This document shows, piece after piece, positions 1-10,800 of a stretch of DNA of 64,000 nucleotides; the stretch's first letter is position 1, and each line of letters starts with the position of its first letter. Made by a program: the position numbers and the translations under genes. The stretch is from Bemisia tabaci (taxonomy: Eukaryota > Arthropoda > Insecta > Hemiptera > Aleyrodidae): contig NC_092801.1 of the NCBI RefSeq assembly GCF_918797505.1, forward strand, positions 23,684,116 through 23,748,115, given 5' to 3'. Below the pieces are notes generated by a model. It ran no database searches, was not told where the DNA came from, and saw only the letters and a program-made list of their open reading frames with translations.

Positions 1-190
1 TGTCTATCAATTTCAACAATTAGCCTGCTGGCAGACAGACAAATTTGGGCCTGTCTAACTCGAGTTTTTGGCTTGTGAACCTGTGATTCGCTATCTGCAT
101 ACTTAGAGCTCCTTCTAAGCAAGAGATACCACTATTTCGACTTGGGAGAGCGCGTTTAGCATACCTCATCGTTTGAAGGCGGACTCTTCA
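1..190. repeat. end of family E element plus one family F satellite unit
   Basis: The first ~36 bases are the right terminus of the family E element (TGTCTATCAATTTCAACAAT, then the GCCTGCTGGCAGACAGAC junction). The rest is one copy of the ~147-bp family F unit that forms a tandem array at 7826-9046. The same E-F junction occurs near 3660, so the two behave as parts of one composite element. Confidence 0.7.
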
Positions 191-295
191 TTCCCGTTTG
201 TGACATCCATGAGCCGCGTTGTCCTAACTCTCTCTATAAAGGAACTCTATTATGTAATTACATTAACTTACAGCATCCGCCATTTTTGGGTCCTA

Positions 296-709
296 CACTG
301 AAAAAAAATTCTCAGCGTTTTTACCAAGGTCCGTTGGTAACTTTACCATCTCACTTTTTTTACCAATTATTGGTAATTTTACCAAGACAGACTGGTAAGC
401 TTACCTAAAAACCGGTATTTTTACTGTTTTCTTCAGGTAAGAATACCACTTTTATTGGTAATCAATTCCCGGTAACTTTGCCATTTTATCTCGGTAATAC
501 TACCACAGTCGATAAAAAATATTGGCGTTTTTACCAAGGTCCAGTAAAATTACCGAGAAAGTTCAATGATTTTACCGAGATTTCTCGGTAAAATTACCAA
601 TTACATAAATGGTAATTTTACCAAGAAAAACTGGGATCAAATAGAACCCTGAATTCTTGGTGATTTTACCCTTTTCTTAGTAAATACATTGATATTTTTT
701 TTTTCAGTG
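296..709. mobile_element. family A MITE (CACTGAAAAAAA termini, TA duplication)
   Basis: A 414-bp non-coding element starts CACTGAAAAAAA and ends TTTTTTTCAGTG, with TA directly outside both ends (294-295 and 710-711). The interior is built from alternating GGTAA and TTACC blocks in inverted order, so the strand folds back extensively. Other copies lie at 30378-30789, 47555-47967 and 49161-49576. TA flanks and CACTG-type ends resemble Tc1/mariner-type MITEs; no transposase is present. Confidence 0.85.
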
Positions 710-711
710 TA

Positions 712-1080
712 AGAGATCCATGACGCTCAAGATGGAGGAGCCAATCAAAATTCATATCCACTTGGCGAGCCTCTCTGTCAATGAGAGGGCATTCACTCAC
801 CCATTGACATGGGGGAAGGGGACTAAGTTTACCCTTTGCGTGGGTGAATCTATACCCCCGCGGCTGTTCCTGTCCTAGCTAGAAGCTATATATTGTTTTA
901 CTTCATATCGACACCGTCAAAACATGACTCTGTGACGTTAGTAACAACAGCGACGACATTTCGCCGTTAGCATTACTTTCAGTTTTTATAATTTCTCGGA
1001 AGATGCGCCTTCCGGGAATCCGGAATATTTTCGAGACGGTTAATTTTATCATTCGAGCGCCGGGGTCGAACTCGAGAGAG
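712..1080. other. no gene seen
   Basis: Unassigned sequence between a family A copy and a hAT-type MITE. No open frame, RNA gene or recognisable repeat. Confidence 0.5.
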
Positions 1081-1088
1081 GTCCGCCT

Positions 1089-1253
1089 CAGTGGCGTGGC
1101 GTGAATTGCGATATATCGATTGTTATGCCATTTAAACCTACGGTAAAGAATCGATTATTAAGGTGTTCGCTGCGAACAACCTGTTTATCGATCCTTTTCC
1201 ATAGGTTTAAATGGCGCAACAATCGATGTATCGTAATTCACGCCACGCCACTG
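1089..1253. mobile_element. family G hAT-type MITE with 8-bp target duplication
   Basis: A ~165-bp palindromic element with termini CAGTGGCGTGGCGTG and CACGCCACGCCACTG. Directly outside lies a perfect 8-bp duplication, GTCCGCCT, at 1081-1088 and 1254-1261. CAG...CTG ends and 8-bp duplications are the hallmark of hAT transposons. The interior has ATCGATT and GTTTAAATGG blocks in inverted order. No transposase is encoded. Confidence 0.9.
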
Positions 1254-1348
1254 GTCCGCCTTTAACCCCGAATAACGCGCAATTACAGATCGGTGTACAG
1301 TATGTCTCGAGAGATCCCCTCGAGTCCACCCACATCACCGTCTCGTTT

Positions 1349-1514
1349 CAGTGGCGATGCGTGAATGATCGATTATCGATATTTCTCCATTTTAAGCTCT
1401 GGTGAAGAATCGATAAACAGGGTGTTCATTGCGTACATTCTGTTTTTCGATCCTTCTCCATACATTTAAATGGCAGATCGATTGATGTATCGCAAAGCAC
1501 GCCCCGCTATACTG
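1349..1514. mobile_element. family G hAT-type MITE, second copy
   Basis: Same palindromic structure and CAGTGGCG...CTG termini as 1089-1253, about 100 bp downstream, more diverged. No clear 8-bp duplication remains. Confidence 0.8.
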
Positions 1515-1569
1515 TCGTTCATATTTTATGGATTCAAAGAATCACGAATGTCGCTGATTTTTAGAAGCG

Positions 1570-1931
1570 CAATTGGACGTATTCCTGATAAACGATAAAG
1601 GAAGGAAAGAAAGGGTTTGCTCGTTAGTTCTTGGACCATAAGAATGAATGGGAGTTATAAAGCACCAATGACGTCAGCGGTGACGAAGCCGCTGCCTCCG
1701 CTAACTCATGAGCCCTGTCCACAACGCTGTTTTCCCATGCTCGTGGCTCATGAGTGCAATACATAACTGGCGCTTGGTACCGTTTGATGTATAATGTAAA
1801 ATCCCGCTTTTCCATCTCCCCCGGAGGAATCACGCCCTCTTTTACATTGCCTCTTATGCAGCCCACCACGATCACACCCTATCTTCCCCACACGCCTTTA
1901 GGTCAGTTTAGCAGAAATACGTCCAATTTAA
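1570..1931. repeat. foldback segment, family I-like ends
   Basis: The ends match in inverted order: AATTGGACGTATT near 1572 and AATACGTCCAATT near 1917. These match the ends of the family I palindromes at 46472-46597 and 59718-59845. The interior is unassigned and codes for nothing recognisable. Confidence 0.5.
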
Positions 1932-2121
1932 GAGATGGATGTGTCCACGCAATGTGCATAGGCGTTGATAGAGCAATACTCTTGGGTTGAACTAGCCCCC
2001 ACTATCCCAGGGGGAGTCTGGGCCTTCCGCTCAAAAAGCCCGAAGGGTTCACAAAGGGGGGTCTCGAGGGGTTTTCTTGGTCAATTTTGCAAAATTTATT
2101 CTCTACAACATGAGTTTTGAG

Positions 2122-2729
2122 CAGTGGCGGGGCGTGAATAATTAATTATCGATATTTCTCCATTTAAATCTATGGTAAAGAATCGAGTATTAAGGTGATT
2201 CGATGGACGCCATTTTTTTGTGTCAGAACGGCATGCGACATATCACATTAATTGGTTCCATTTATTCAGGTACTCGTCATTTTTCTCCAATTTTGAGATC
2301 GCAATTCTGTTGTCAGGAGACTAAAGCAACCACTTACCAATTTTAACAAAGAAATTCAACGTGATAAAGGCGTTGTTTTTTTAGAGAGAAAACATCGCAT
2401 TCGATACTGATATCGAAACTGCACCCGAATGCGATACTTTCTCTCTAAAAAAAACCACGCCTTTATTGCGTTGAATTTCTTTGTTAAAATTGGTAAGTGA
2501 GTGCTTTAGTCTCCTGACAACAAAATTGCGATCTCAAAATTGGAGAGAAATGACGAGTAGCTGAAAAAATGGAATCAATCAATGCGATATATCATGCCGT
2601 TCTGACACAAAATATGGCGTCCATCGAATCACCTTAAGGTGTTCGTTGCAAACACCCTGTTTATCGATCCGTCTACATAGGTTTAAATGGCAGATCACTG
2701 AATAAATCGCAAAGCACGCCACGCCACTG
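2122..2729. mobile_element. family G hAT-type MITE, split by a nested element
   Basis: The CAGTGGCG and CGCCACTG termini are flanked by a perfect 8-bp duplication, GTTTTGAG, at 2114-2121 and 2730-2737. The element is interrupted at its internal TTAA by the 440-bp family H element at 2194-2633. Removing that insert restores a normal ~165-bp family G copy. Confidence 0.9.
2194..2633. mobile_element. family H MITE with TTAA duplication (piggyBac-like)
   Basis: A palindromic 440-bp element has ends GGTGATTCGATGGACGCCAT and its inverted copy. It is flanked by TTAA on both sides (2190-2193 and 2634-2637), and the host family G sequence has one TTAA at this site. An exact TTAA duplication is diagnostic of piggyBac-type insertion. 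Other copies: 43002-43626 (full), 26681-26870 and 47417-47554 (halves). No transposase. Confidence 0.88.
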
Positions 2730-2984
2730 GTTTTGAGGTTATTCTTAAGTAAACTTTGGCAATACCGACGGTGAAACTGCAGGCGCATGTACTTCATTAG
2801 CTGTGGTTTAAAATTCCCTCTTCCTTTTTATTTCATCAAAGGAGAACAAACCGCCGACCCTACCTTTCTTTTTTGGCTCCCAGTTTATTTGGCTTCCTTT
2901 ACTGTTAATTTAGTAACTAAGGAATCTACAGCCATCTATAGACATGAGTTTTAACAAAGATTAATTTATTGTCAGTAGGCATTT

Positions 2985-3245
2985 GCGCAATGAAGGTCTA
3001 TATTTGACGGAATGCGTCAAGATTTGATCATTTTTCTCTCTTTTCAGGTCTTGACCAGGCCTAACATGAACCTGAAGGGGAGGCCGATTTTGGCGAAAAA
3101 TACGGGATTTGTGGACTAGTGCCAAAAAATCCAAATTATTTGCCCGAATCGGCCTTCAGACTCATGTTCAGGCCAATATTAGAACTGAGAAGAGATTGAA
3201 ATGACCAAATCATGGTGTATTCCGAAAAATATAGACCTTAATTGA
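2985..3245. repeat. imperfect palindrome
   Basis: AAGGTCTATATTT near 2993 is repeated in inverted order near 3228, with further matching blocks toward a centre near 3115 (AGGCCGATTTTGG / GAATCGGCCTTCAG). A degraded foldback element with no coding capacity. The rest of 2738-3445 shows nothing else. Confidence 0.6.
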
Positions 3246-3445
3246 GCAAAAAATCGTAGAATTGAGGAAATTCAGCTGGGGTGAGCTCAAAAACGGCCCT
3301 TATCAATACCTTTTCTCACAAGATATCCTTTACTCAGAGGAGCAAACTCAGGGAAGTTTTAAAGGAATTATATAAGTATTTGTCCAGAAAAAAAAGAAAG
3401 TACGACAGGGAGACTGCAACGTTTGTGTCAACCCACTTTTGTGTC

Positions 3446-3812
3446 ATGCTTGCGGGCTGATTGTTGACATTCATAGACAAAGCTACAGACAAAAAAGACA
3501 AAAGAGATATGGAGGGATCCTCTTGGTGAAAGCGGGTGGTTAAAATGGACAAAGAAAGTAGATAATAGACTAAACAACGGCAACCCACGAGAGACCCTAC
3601 GGTTACTTCATCATTTCCTTTGTCTATCGCTTTGTCTATCAATTCCAACGATCAGTCTGCTGGCAGACAGACTTGGGTCTTTTTAACTCGAGTTTTTGGC
3701 CTGTTTTACGGAATCAGCATACTTGGAGCTCCTTCTAAGCAAGAGATATCACTAATTCGACTCGGGAGAACGCGTTTAGCATACCTCATCGTTTGAAGGC
3801 GGATCAGCCCGC
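3446..3812. repeat. family E element followed by family F unit
   Basis: 3446-3660 has family E ends (TAGACAAAGC near its start and TTGTCTATCAATTCCAACGA near its end) and the internal GGATCC and GGCAACCCACGAGAGACC blocks. 3680-3812 is one ~147-bp family F unit (GAGATATCACTAATTCGACT and so on), joined by the same GCAGACAGACTTGGG link seen at position 30. Confidence 0.7.
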
Positions 3813-3878
3813 AGGGGCTAAGCGAGGGGCTCTACTTTACTTATTTTTAAACACCGAAATCCGTTCCCGCCGGTCATA

Positions 3879-4105
3879 CACTGGAAAAAAACACACATTG
3901 GATCTAGAGTCCAGACTCTTAAAAATATCGACAAGAAAAAGTACTCTTGATTCATGCAGAATCTAGCTTAAGTCAAGAACCAAGCCTCTTAATTTAAGCG
4001 GATTTCCTTTTGATTCAAGCAAAAATCCGATTGAATCAAGGGGATTTTTTCTTGTCAATGTTTTCAAGAGTCTGGACTCTAGACCCAATGTGTTTTTTTC
4101 CAGTC
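3879..4105. mobile_element. family B MITE (CACTGGAAAAAA termini)
   Basis: A ~227-bp element starts CACTGGAAAAAAACACACAT and ends with the inverted TGTTTTTTTCCAGT, with TA just outside at 3877-3878 and 4106-4107. The subterminal GGATCTAGAGTCCAGACTC is repeated inverted. Other copies: 41125-41362, 52655-52879, 57575-58000. Confidence 0.82.
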
Positions 4106-4122
4106 TACTAGTATACGCAAAT

Positions 4123-4242
4123 CTGCCGTGATAGCGAAGACTGCAGTAAGTTCATGCTGGGATGAAGTTCGAGACACTTAAGCATGTGCTAATCACGGTT
4201 CATACAGAATTGTACTTACTGCTCTCTTCGCTATCTAAGCAG
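4123..4242. mobile_element. family R short palindromic element
   Basis: Ends CTGCCGTGATAGCGAAGA and TCTTCGCTATCTAAGCAG flank an imperfect hairpin. A near-identical organisation occurs at 41818-41939, and a longer relative at 11073-11631. Confidence 0.75.
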
Positions 4243-4519
4243 AAATTGACCGTGGGATGTATTTCCGTCTTCCGCACTTGCCGTCATAAAAGGTGGCCAT
4301 CTCTTGAAATTACCTAAAAATAAAGCGATTCGGAAAGAAAACAACGATTTCCCCACGCCTTCGCGTAAATAAATTACTCACCGTGTTTACCAGACGGACG
4401 GCGGTCACATCGTACACCAAAAATAAGAGGGCGCGTGACTGGGGAGCTGTTGTCTGCTCTAACTTCGTCGCTTGGCCAAAATAAGAATGTTTTAAACACG
4501 GAAAGTACAAATGAGGAGC

Positions 4520-5250
4520 TAAATGGGTGGTTCTTGTAGACTAAGGAAATAAATAATGGACTAGCTGAAGGGTCCCTTGTGGGTTGCTGTTGGTTAGTCT
4601 ATTTCCTACCTCCTTTGTCCATTTCAACCTCTCGCTTCCACCGATAGGATCCATTCATATCTCTTTTGTCTTATTTGTCTATAGCTTTGTCTATCAATTT
4701 GAATAATCGGCCGGCAGGGCTTCCAATAAAAGAGCGAAGGGATAGGATCGAATCAGAAATGTCAAGGTCTTCGATTCCTGAAGAGTTGTGGTTTGAAAAG
4801 GAGCAATGGCGGTTAGGTCTCTTGCAGCGCCAGGGAGTGCCAAAGCGACATATATGTATGTATGAATGTGCGAAAAGTCATTTACTTGACTCAATCAGTA
4901 CCCTCCTTTCCATAACCAGGAGCGTCATTTGGCGAGAAAAAGGGGGCAAGTGTCCCAAACCCTGCATTGTGAAGCTAGCAAAGAGCTGATTATTGAAATT
5001 GATAGACAAAGCTATAGAAAAATAATACCTCCGGGAGTATGGAGCAATCGTTTTGGTTGAGATGGGTGATCCTTATGGAAGGGTGAAAATGATGGACTTT
5101 CTAAAGGGTCTCTCGTCGATTGCAGTTAGTTAGTCTATTTCCTACCTCATTTATCCATTGCAACCACCCGATTCCATCGATAGGATCCCTCCATATACCT
5201 TTTGTCTTCTCTGTTTATAGCTGTGTCTATTAATTCAATGATCGTTGAGT
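4520..5250. repeat. family E elements flanking a LINE tail
   Basis: 4520-4725 and 4984-5250 are two family E segments (TAGCTTTGTCTATCAATTTG and ATTGAAATTGATAGACAAAG). The LINE 3' tail at 4738-4872 lies between them, which could mean the LINE inserted into one element, but the pre-insertion joint is not clean. Confidence 0.65.
4738..4872 (+). pseudogene. LINE reverse-transcriptase 3' tail remnant
   Basis: The translation around 4780-4845 (ELWFEKEQWRLGLLQRQ) parallels the C-terminal end of the LINE protein at 15441-16112 (NLWEDRALWRLGVAKRQ). Both are followed closely by a TATG microsatellite-like tail (TATGTATGTATG at ~4852-4867). This is the extreme 3' end of a non-LTR retrotransposon with the usual severe 5' truncation. 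The reading frame continues past the element by chance. RTE-like assignment is inferred from the microsatellite tail and motif style only. Confidence 0.7.
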
Positions 5251-5504
5251 AATTTTGATAAATTCTACGGCATTTTAGGAGACTTTTGAAAGTTTTCACT
5301 ACCATATCATGTTGCCTCCATCAAACAACTTTTGACCTCCCCAGATTTGACTTTTGTCCCTCGCCAACAGCATTCTAAAATTAACTTTATTGAATGCGAC
5401 TTTTGTCACATTTGATTGATTTTAGGGCATTTTGGGGTATGCCCCCTTAAACAACTTCTACTTTCTCCGAACAACTTTCGCCCTTACTAAGATCCAACCA
5501 CTGC

Positions 5505-5995
5505 CTTCTATCTTATTAAATCCTGAAGTTGACCTAGGCTTTTTTTTATCAACATGGATCGATTTCAAGTTAGTAATCGAGATTACGGAAGTCCTCCCCC
5601 CCCCCCCCCGCAAATCTTGCCACCACTGAAAAACTTGTGCCCTCGCCCTTACCAGAATAGGGCTAAAAAGACGTTCCCTTTGAACACAAAAAAACTGCCG
5701 AGAACATTGTTTTTTCTGTCTATGAAAGTCCATTGTCCAATGTCCATTCTTGAAGTGACTTTCGTGAACTTTCGGCGAATTCCTGGAGATCGGCAACAAG
5801 ATCTAGCTATTGCCTTCTGTCTCATTAAATCCTGAACTTGATCTATTTAAGGAAATTTTTTATTAATATGGATCAAATTTCAAGGCAGTTACAGATATTT
5901 CGGAAGTCCCCCCCCCCCTCTCAAGCAATTATTTCCCTCACCGAAAAACTTTTGCCTTCGCGCTCACCAGGGTAGGGCTAAAGAGACGGTCCCTA
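5505..5995 (+). repeat. ~185-bp direct duplication
   Basis: 5505-5685 and 5812-5995 are diverged direct repeats. Shared blocks in the same order are CTTATTAAATCCTGAA, the C-run after GGAAGTCC, the ACCACTGAAAAACTT-type block and AGGGCTAAA. No coding function is seen. Between them, 5735-5795 resembles the promoter-proximal segment at 7400-7460. Confidence 0.7.
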
Positions 5996-6043
5996 GGGAA
6001 TCGTATACGACCTATGGTTGTGGGACCTCTGCGCACGCTTCTG

Positions 6044-6247
6044 CACTGAAAAAAAACTCCGGTCGTGAAAGCCGTACTTACGGGTTATATAGACATTTCA
6101 TCCGCGTTTCGGGCTCAGAGGCCGAAAGTTCCGGGTGTAGCACCCGCAGCATTAAAATCTACGGCTCTAGAACCTGGGAGTCTCGGCCTCTGAGCCCGGA
6201 ACGGACGGTATGTCTATATGGCCCGTAACTGTTTTTTTTTTCTGGGT
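6044..6247. mobile_element. family D palindromic MITE
   Basis: Starts CACTGAAAAAAAACTCC, ends in a T-run plus CTGGGTG. Inverted internal blocks include CAGAGGCCGAAAGTTCC and CTCGGCCTCTGAGCCCGGAA around a centre near 6150. A second copy lies at 57629-57839, nested inside family B. Confidence 0.8.
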
Positions 6248-6323
6248 GCTCCAAACCATACTTCATGACCCACAACTGAAAATGTGTCAGAAAATGGCAT
6301 TTTTATGGTCATAAAAATGGACA

Positions 6324-6342
6324 GTTAGGTTAGGTTAGGGAT
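6324..6342 (+). repeat. interstitial TTAGG telomere-like run
   Basis: GTTAGGTTAGGTTAGGG contains three consecutive copies of the insect telomere unit TTAGG. It is too short to be a telomere; it may be chance or a double-strand-break repair scar. Confidence 0.5.
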
Positions 6343-6378
6343 GGAAGGATTGTGTGCACACAAAAAAAAACCTGACCA

Positions 6379-7378
6379 GCAGGCCGATTATTGAAATTGA
6401 TAGACAAAGCTATAGACAAAGAATACAAAAAGAATACAGAGGGATCCTATTGGTGGAAGCGGAGACTGCAATGGACAAAGGAGGTAGGTGATAGACTAAC
6501 TAAAGTCAACCAGCGAGAGGCCTTGTAGTTAGTCCATAATTTTCTCCCTTAGTCTATGGGAGCCACCCATTTCAACCGATACCGAAATAGTGATATATCT
6601 TGCTTAAAAAACGCTTTAGGTATGCAAATTCAGAATCACAGGGCGAAAACTCGAGTCGAAAAGACCCAGATCTGTTAGTCTGCCTGAAGAATGAACACTC
6701 GCAAAACTAATCCGCCTTCAAACGACAAGGTATGCTAAATGCGTTCTTCCGAGTCGAAATAGTGGTATCTCTTGCTTAGAAGGAGCTCTAAGTGTGCAGA
6801 TTCCGAATCACAGGGCGAAAACTCGAGTCAAAAAGACCCAAATCTGCGAGCTGATTGTTGAAATTGATAGACAAAGAAGACAAAAGGGATATACGAGGGT
6901 CCTATTGATGGAAGCGGGTGGTTGCAATGGACATAGATGGTAGATAATCGGCTAACTAATAGCAACCCACGAGAGATCTTATAGTTAATCTTAGTCCATC
7001 ATTTTCTCCCTTAGTCTATTGGATCCACCCATTTCATCCAATAGGATCGCTCCTTACGCCTTATGTCTATCACTTTGTCTATCAATTTCAATAATCAACC
7101 TGCTGCGGGCCGATTATTGAAATTGATAGACAAAGCTATAGACAAAGACGACAAAAGGGATTTGGAGGGATCCTATTGGTGAAAGCAGGTGGTGGCAATG
7201 GACATAGGAGGTGAATAATGGACTAACTAACGGCAACCCACTAAAGACCCGACAGTTAGTCCATCATTTTCTTCCTTAGTCTATTAGAACCAGCCATGTC
7301 AACCAATAGGATCGCTCCATACTCCCTATGTTTTCTTTATCTATAGCTTTGTCTATCAATTCCAATAATCAACCTGCA
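6379..7378. repeat. composite of family E elements and family F units
   Basis: Family E segments occupy ~6379-6572, 6849-7110 and 7106-7378, each with terminal TTGAAATTGATAGACAAAG or its inverse. Two family F units in inverted orientation lie at ~6575-6848 (CGAAATAGTGGTATCTCTTG). The last segment ends ~20 bp before the natalisin promoter-proximal sequence. Confidence 0.75.
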
Positions 7379-7386
7379 GAACACTA

Positions 7387-7728
7387 TTTCCTTTGTCAGT
7401 GAACGTCCGTTCTCGAAGCGACTTTCGTGAACTTTCGGCGAATTCCTCCGGATCGGCAACGCGGCGGAGCGCGAAGAAAACGCGGGGCGCAAAAACGGAA
7501 GGTGGGCTCCGCGGCTGGCGGCCAATCAGAGCACATTAAGCGGAATCCGTCGCGACCCGGATATGTTTATTTACCGCTTTTTTCTTTCTTTTCGTTTCGT
7601 TTCTTTCCTTTTCTTTTTTTTCAATTTAATCTAGTGATTTCCCGTGTGTTTTCACGGGAGCCGAGCCGCCGAGCCCACTCGGGTGACCCGGGTATTTAAC
7701 GGTGCCGGTCCCGCGGCTCCGCCTCAAA
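7387..7728 (+). promoter_or_regulatory. GC-rich promoter and 5' leader region of natalisin
   Basis: Unlike the AT-rich surroundings, 7430-7810 is rich in G, C and CpG and directly precedes the signal-peptide exon. A TATA-like TATTTAA sits at 7693-7699, 30-36 bp before the first possible ATG at 7729. TCAAAATG at 7724-7731 could combine an initiator with the first start codon. A pyrimidine-rich tract (TTTCTTTCTTTTCGTTTCG and similar) lies at ~7578-7625. Segment 7400-7460 recurs in diverged form at 5735-5795. The transcription start is inferred, not shown. Confidence 0.5.
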
Positions 7729-7806
7729 ATGTGTTCCCTCCTCGAGCCGAGCGCGAGCATGGCTCCCGTTCTGCTCGTCGTCTTCCTCGCCACCGCCTTC
7801 CACCAG
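7729..7806 (+). CDS. NTL: natalisin exon 1 (signal peptide)
   Basis: Encodes residues 1-26 and ends CACCAG directly before a strong donor, GTGAGT, at 7807; phase 0. The hydrophobic stretch VLLVVFLATAF is the secretion signal core, and A-T-A at residues 21-23 is a plausible signal-peptidase site. Two in-frame starts exist: ATG at 7729 (context CAAAATG) and at 7759 (context GCATGG). The first gives a 23-residue signal peptide of ordinary length. The second leaves a very short hydrophobic leader but a longer 5' leader after the TATA-like box. The first is chosen with moderate certainty. Confidence 0.8.
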
Positions 7807-10800
7807 GTGAGTCCGTTTAATCTCAATACCTCCAGCTCCTTCTAACTAAGAGATACCACCATTTCGACTCGGGAGAACTCGTTAAGTATACTTTAAAGTT
7901 TGAAGGCGAATCAGTTTCGCGAGTGTTCTTTCACCTGACAGACAGACATATCTGGGTCTTTTTGATATCTTCATACCTGGAGCTCCTTCTGAGCAAGAGA
8001 TACCACTATTTCGACTCGGAAGAACGCGTTTGGTATATCTTAAAGTTTGATGGCGGACCACCTTCGCTGTTTGTTGAAATTGATCGACAAAGTGATAGAC
8101 AGAGAAAACATAGAAAGCATGGAGCGACCAATTTCAACAATCAGCTTATAGATTTGGGTCTTTTTGACTCTAGTTTTCGCCCTGTGATTCGGAATCTGTA
8201 TACTCGGAGCTCTTTCCGATCCAGAGACACCACTATTTCGACTCGGGGGAAAGCGTTTAGTGTACCTCGTCGTTTGAAGGCGGATAAATTTCGTGGATGT
8301 TCTTTCACCTGACAAACATACAGATTTTAGTCTTTTTGATATTTCCATACTTAGAGCTCCTTTTAACCTAGAGATACCACTATATCGACTCGGGAGAACT
8401 CGTTTAGCATACCTTAAAGTTTGAAGGCGGATCAATTTCGGGAGTGTTTTTTCACCTGACAAACAGACAGATTTGAATCTTTTTGATATCTCCATACTTG
8501 GAGCTCCTTCTAACCAAGAGATACCACTATTCCGACTCAGGGGAACGCGTTTCGTATGCCTTAAAGTATTTGAACGCGGATCAATTTCGGGAGTGATTTT
8601 TCACCTGACAGACAGACAGATTTGGGTCTTTTCAATATCTTCATACTGGGAGCTCCTTCTAAGCGAGAGATACCACTATGTCGACTCGGGGGAAAGCGTT
8701 TATTATACCTCGTCGATTGAAGGCGGATCAATTTCGCGAGTGTTTTTTCACCTGACAGACAGGCAGATTTGGGTCTTTTCGATATCTTCATACTTGGAGC
8801 GCCTTCTAAGCGATAGGTACTACTATTTCGACTCGGAGGAACGCGTTTAGTATACCTCGTCGTTTGAAGGCGGATCAATTTTGCAAGTGTTCAGTCACCT
8901 GTCAGACATACAGATTTAGGCCTTTTTGATATTTCCATACCTGGAGCTCCTTTTAAGCAAGAGATACCACTATTTTGACTCAGAAGAACGCGTTTGGTAT
9001 ATCCTAAAGTTTGAAGGCGGATCACCTTCGCGAGTGTCCATTCACCTGCGGGTGGATTGTTGAAATTGATAGACAAAGCTATAGACAAAAAAGACAAAAA
9101 GGATTTGAAGGGATCTTATTAGTGGAAGCGGGTGGTTGCAATGGACAAAGGAGGTAGGTAATACACTAACTAGAGGCAACTCACGAGAGACCCTTTAGTC
9201 AGTCCATCACTTACACATTTAGTCTATAAGCACTACCCATTTCGACCAATAGGATTGCTCCATATCCTCTATGTCCTCTCTCATATAAATCTTCTCAAAT
9301 AACTCGAGGTCTATCGCTTTGTCTATTTTCAATGCTCCTGCTGGCAGACCGACGGATTCGGGTCTTTCTGACGCCGGCGCCGGTTTAGTTTCTGGTGTTT
9401 TCATATACTTGGGGCGGATTAACTATCTGAAATATGTAGAACGCAGTGAGGACTTTATTCGTGGTTGTTCCTTTAACAGCTTCTTGCCTCACATGGAGGC
9501 CCCATATGGTTTACATTCTGGTCAAGAGAGACACAGTTTTTAGAAACCTCAAGTAAAATCCAACGGTAACAATTGAAAGAAAACTATTAGCAAGAAATTG
9601 CGATGATTCGCCATTACGAAAAATACAAAAAGGAACAATCCTTTAAATAATCCGCAAAATTCTCGTAATTATAATTCACGTTTTGTGCTTTTTGTAGGTG
9701 CATTATCATGTAGAATCTCCTCTTGAAGGAAAAGTCTGAACGAAGAACGACAATGAATGCGCTTCCAGACCAGTGGCTTGGTGCACTTTGCGATACATCG
9801 ATTGATCGGTCATTTAAACCTAAAGAAAAGTATCCATAAACAGGGTGTTCGCAGCGAACACCTTAATAATCGATTTTAACACAGCTTCAAATGGGGAAAT
9901 ATCGATAGATCGCAAAGCATGCCACGCCACTGTCAGAGTCAGACTCCTACGTCGAGGATGCCACTATTTACACTCAGGGGAACGCGTTTAGTATACCTCG
10001 TCAATTGAAGGCGGTTGCATCTCACCAGTGTATCTCATCTCGGTGATGTCACAATGACGATAATAGCAGCGTCGCAAGTTTAGCTCTTCATGTTTTCACA
10101 GATGAGGGGCTTGGAGGACGAGGCGCATAAGTGCAGTTTTTGAAAGAATTCGTCGCTCCTCGGACGAAGGAACGTAACTCTATTCCATGGTTGCAAAATT
10201 TACTCAAACAATTCGATTTTTCACAAGAATATATCTGAGCAATTTTTGTCCAAAATTTGTCTAATTTTCGTATAAGATCGCGATAAAAAATCCGTGAAAT
10301 TTTCAGTTTGAAATTCCTAAGAATCCGCGGTTAAAATTGCTTTTGTGTGGAGAAATTTGGCAACATTGAAATGTAGATACGTTCTTTCGTGGGAGAAACG
10401 ACGAACTGAGATATTAATGATTTCAAGTAAGACTAATCTTGATGCCTATTCTGCGAGAAATTAGCTCCAAAATTTAATTTTTTAAGCATCAAAAAGTCAG
10501 TTTGAACTTTCTCTTTACCATGAGGATGTGTGTAATTTCGGAACTTCAAACACATATTTTTCGAAACAGCAAAAACTGCACGTATGCGCCTTGTCCTCCA
10601 AGCCCCTCATATGTAAGACGAGTACATCGGAACACAATAATCGATGGAAATGGTTTACACAAGACTCTACATTGATTCACGTGTTTAAATATACGAAAGT
10701 ATCAATTGTATCAAAACGAGACAAATGAGAAAGCCGTAAATGCGCAAAAAATGACGTAGTTTCAGGCAACACAGCAGTAAGTGACAATATACCTCCCGAG

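Noticed and set aside
7923..9097. Several 68-151-codon open frames on both strands
   Set aside because: They follow the 147-bp satellite repeat; a unit length divisible by three keeps frames open. No codon or domain signal.
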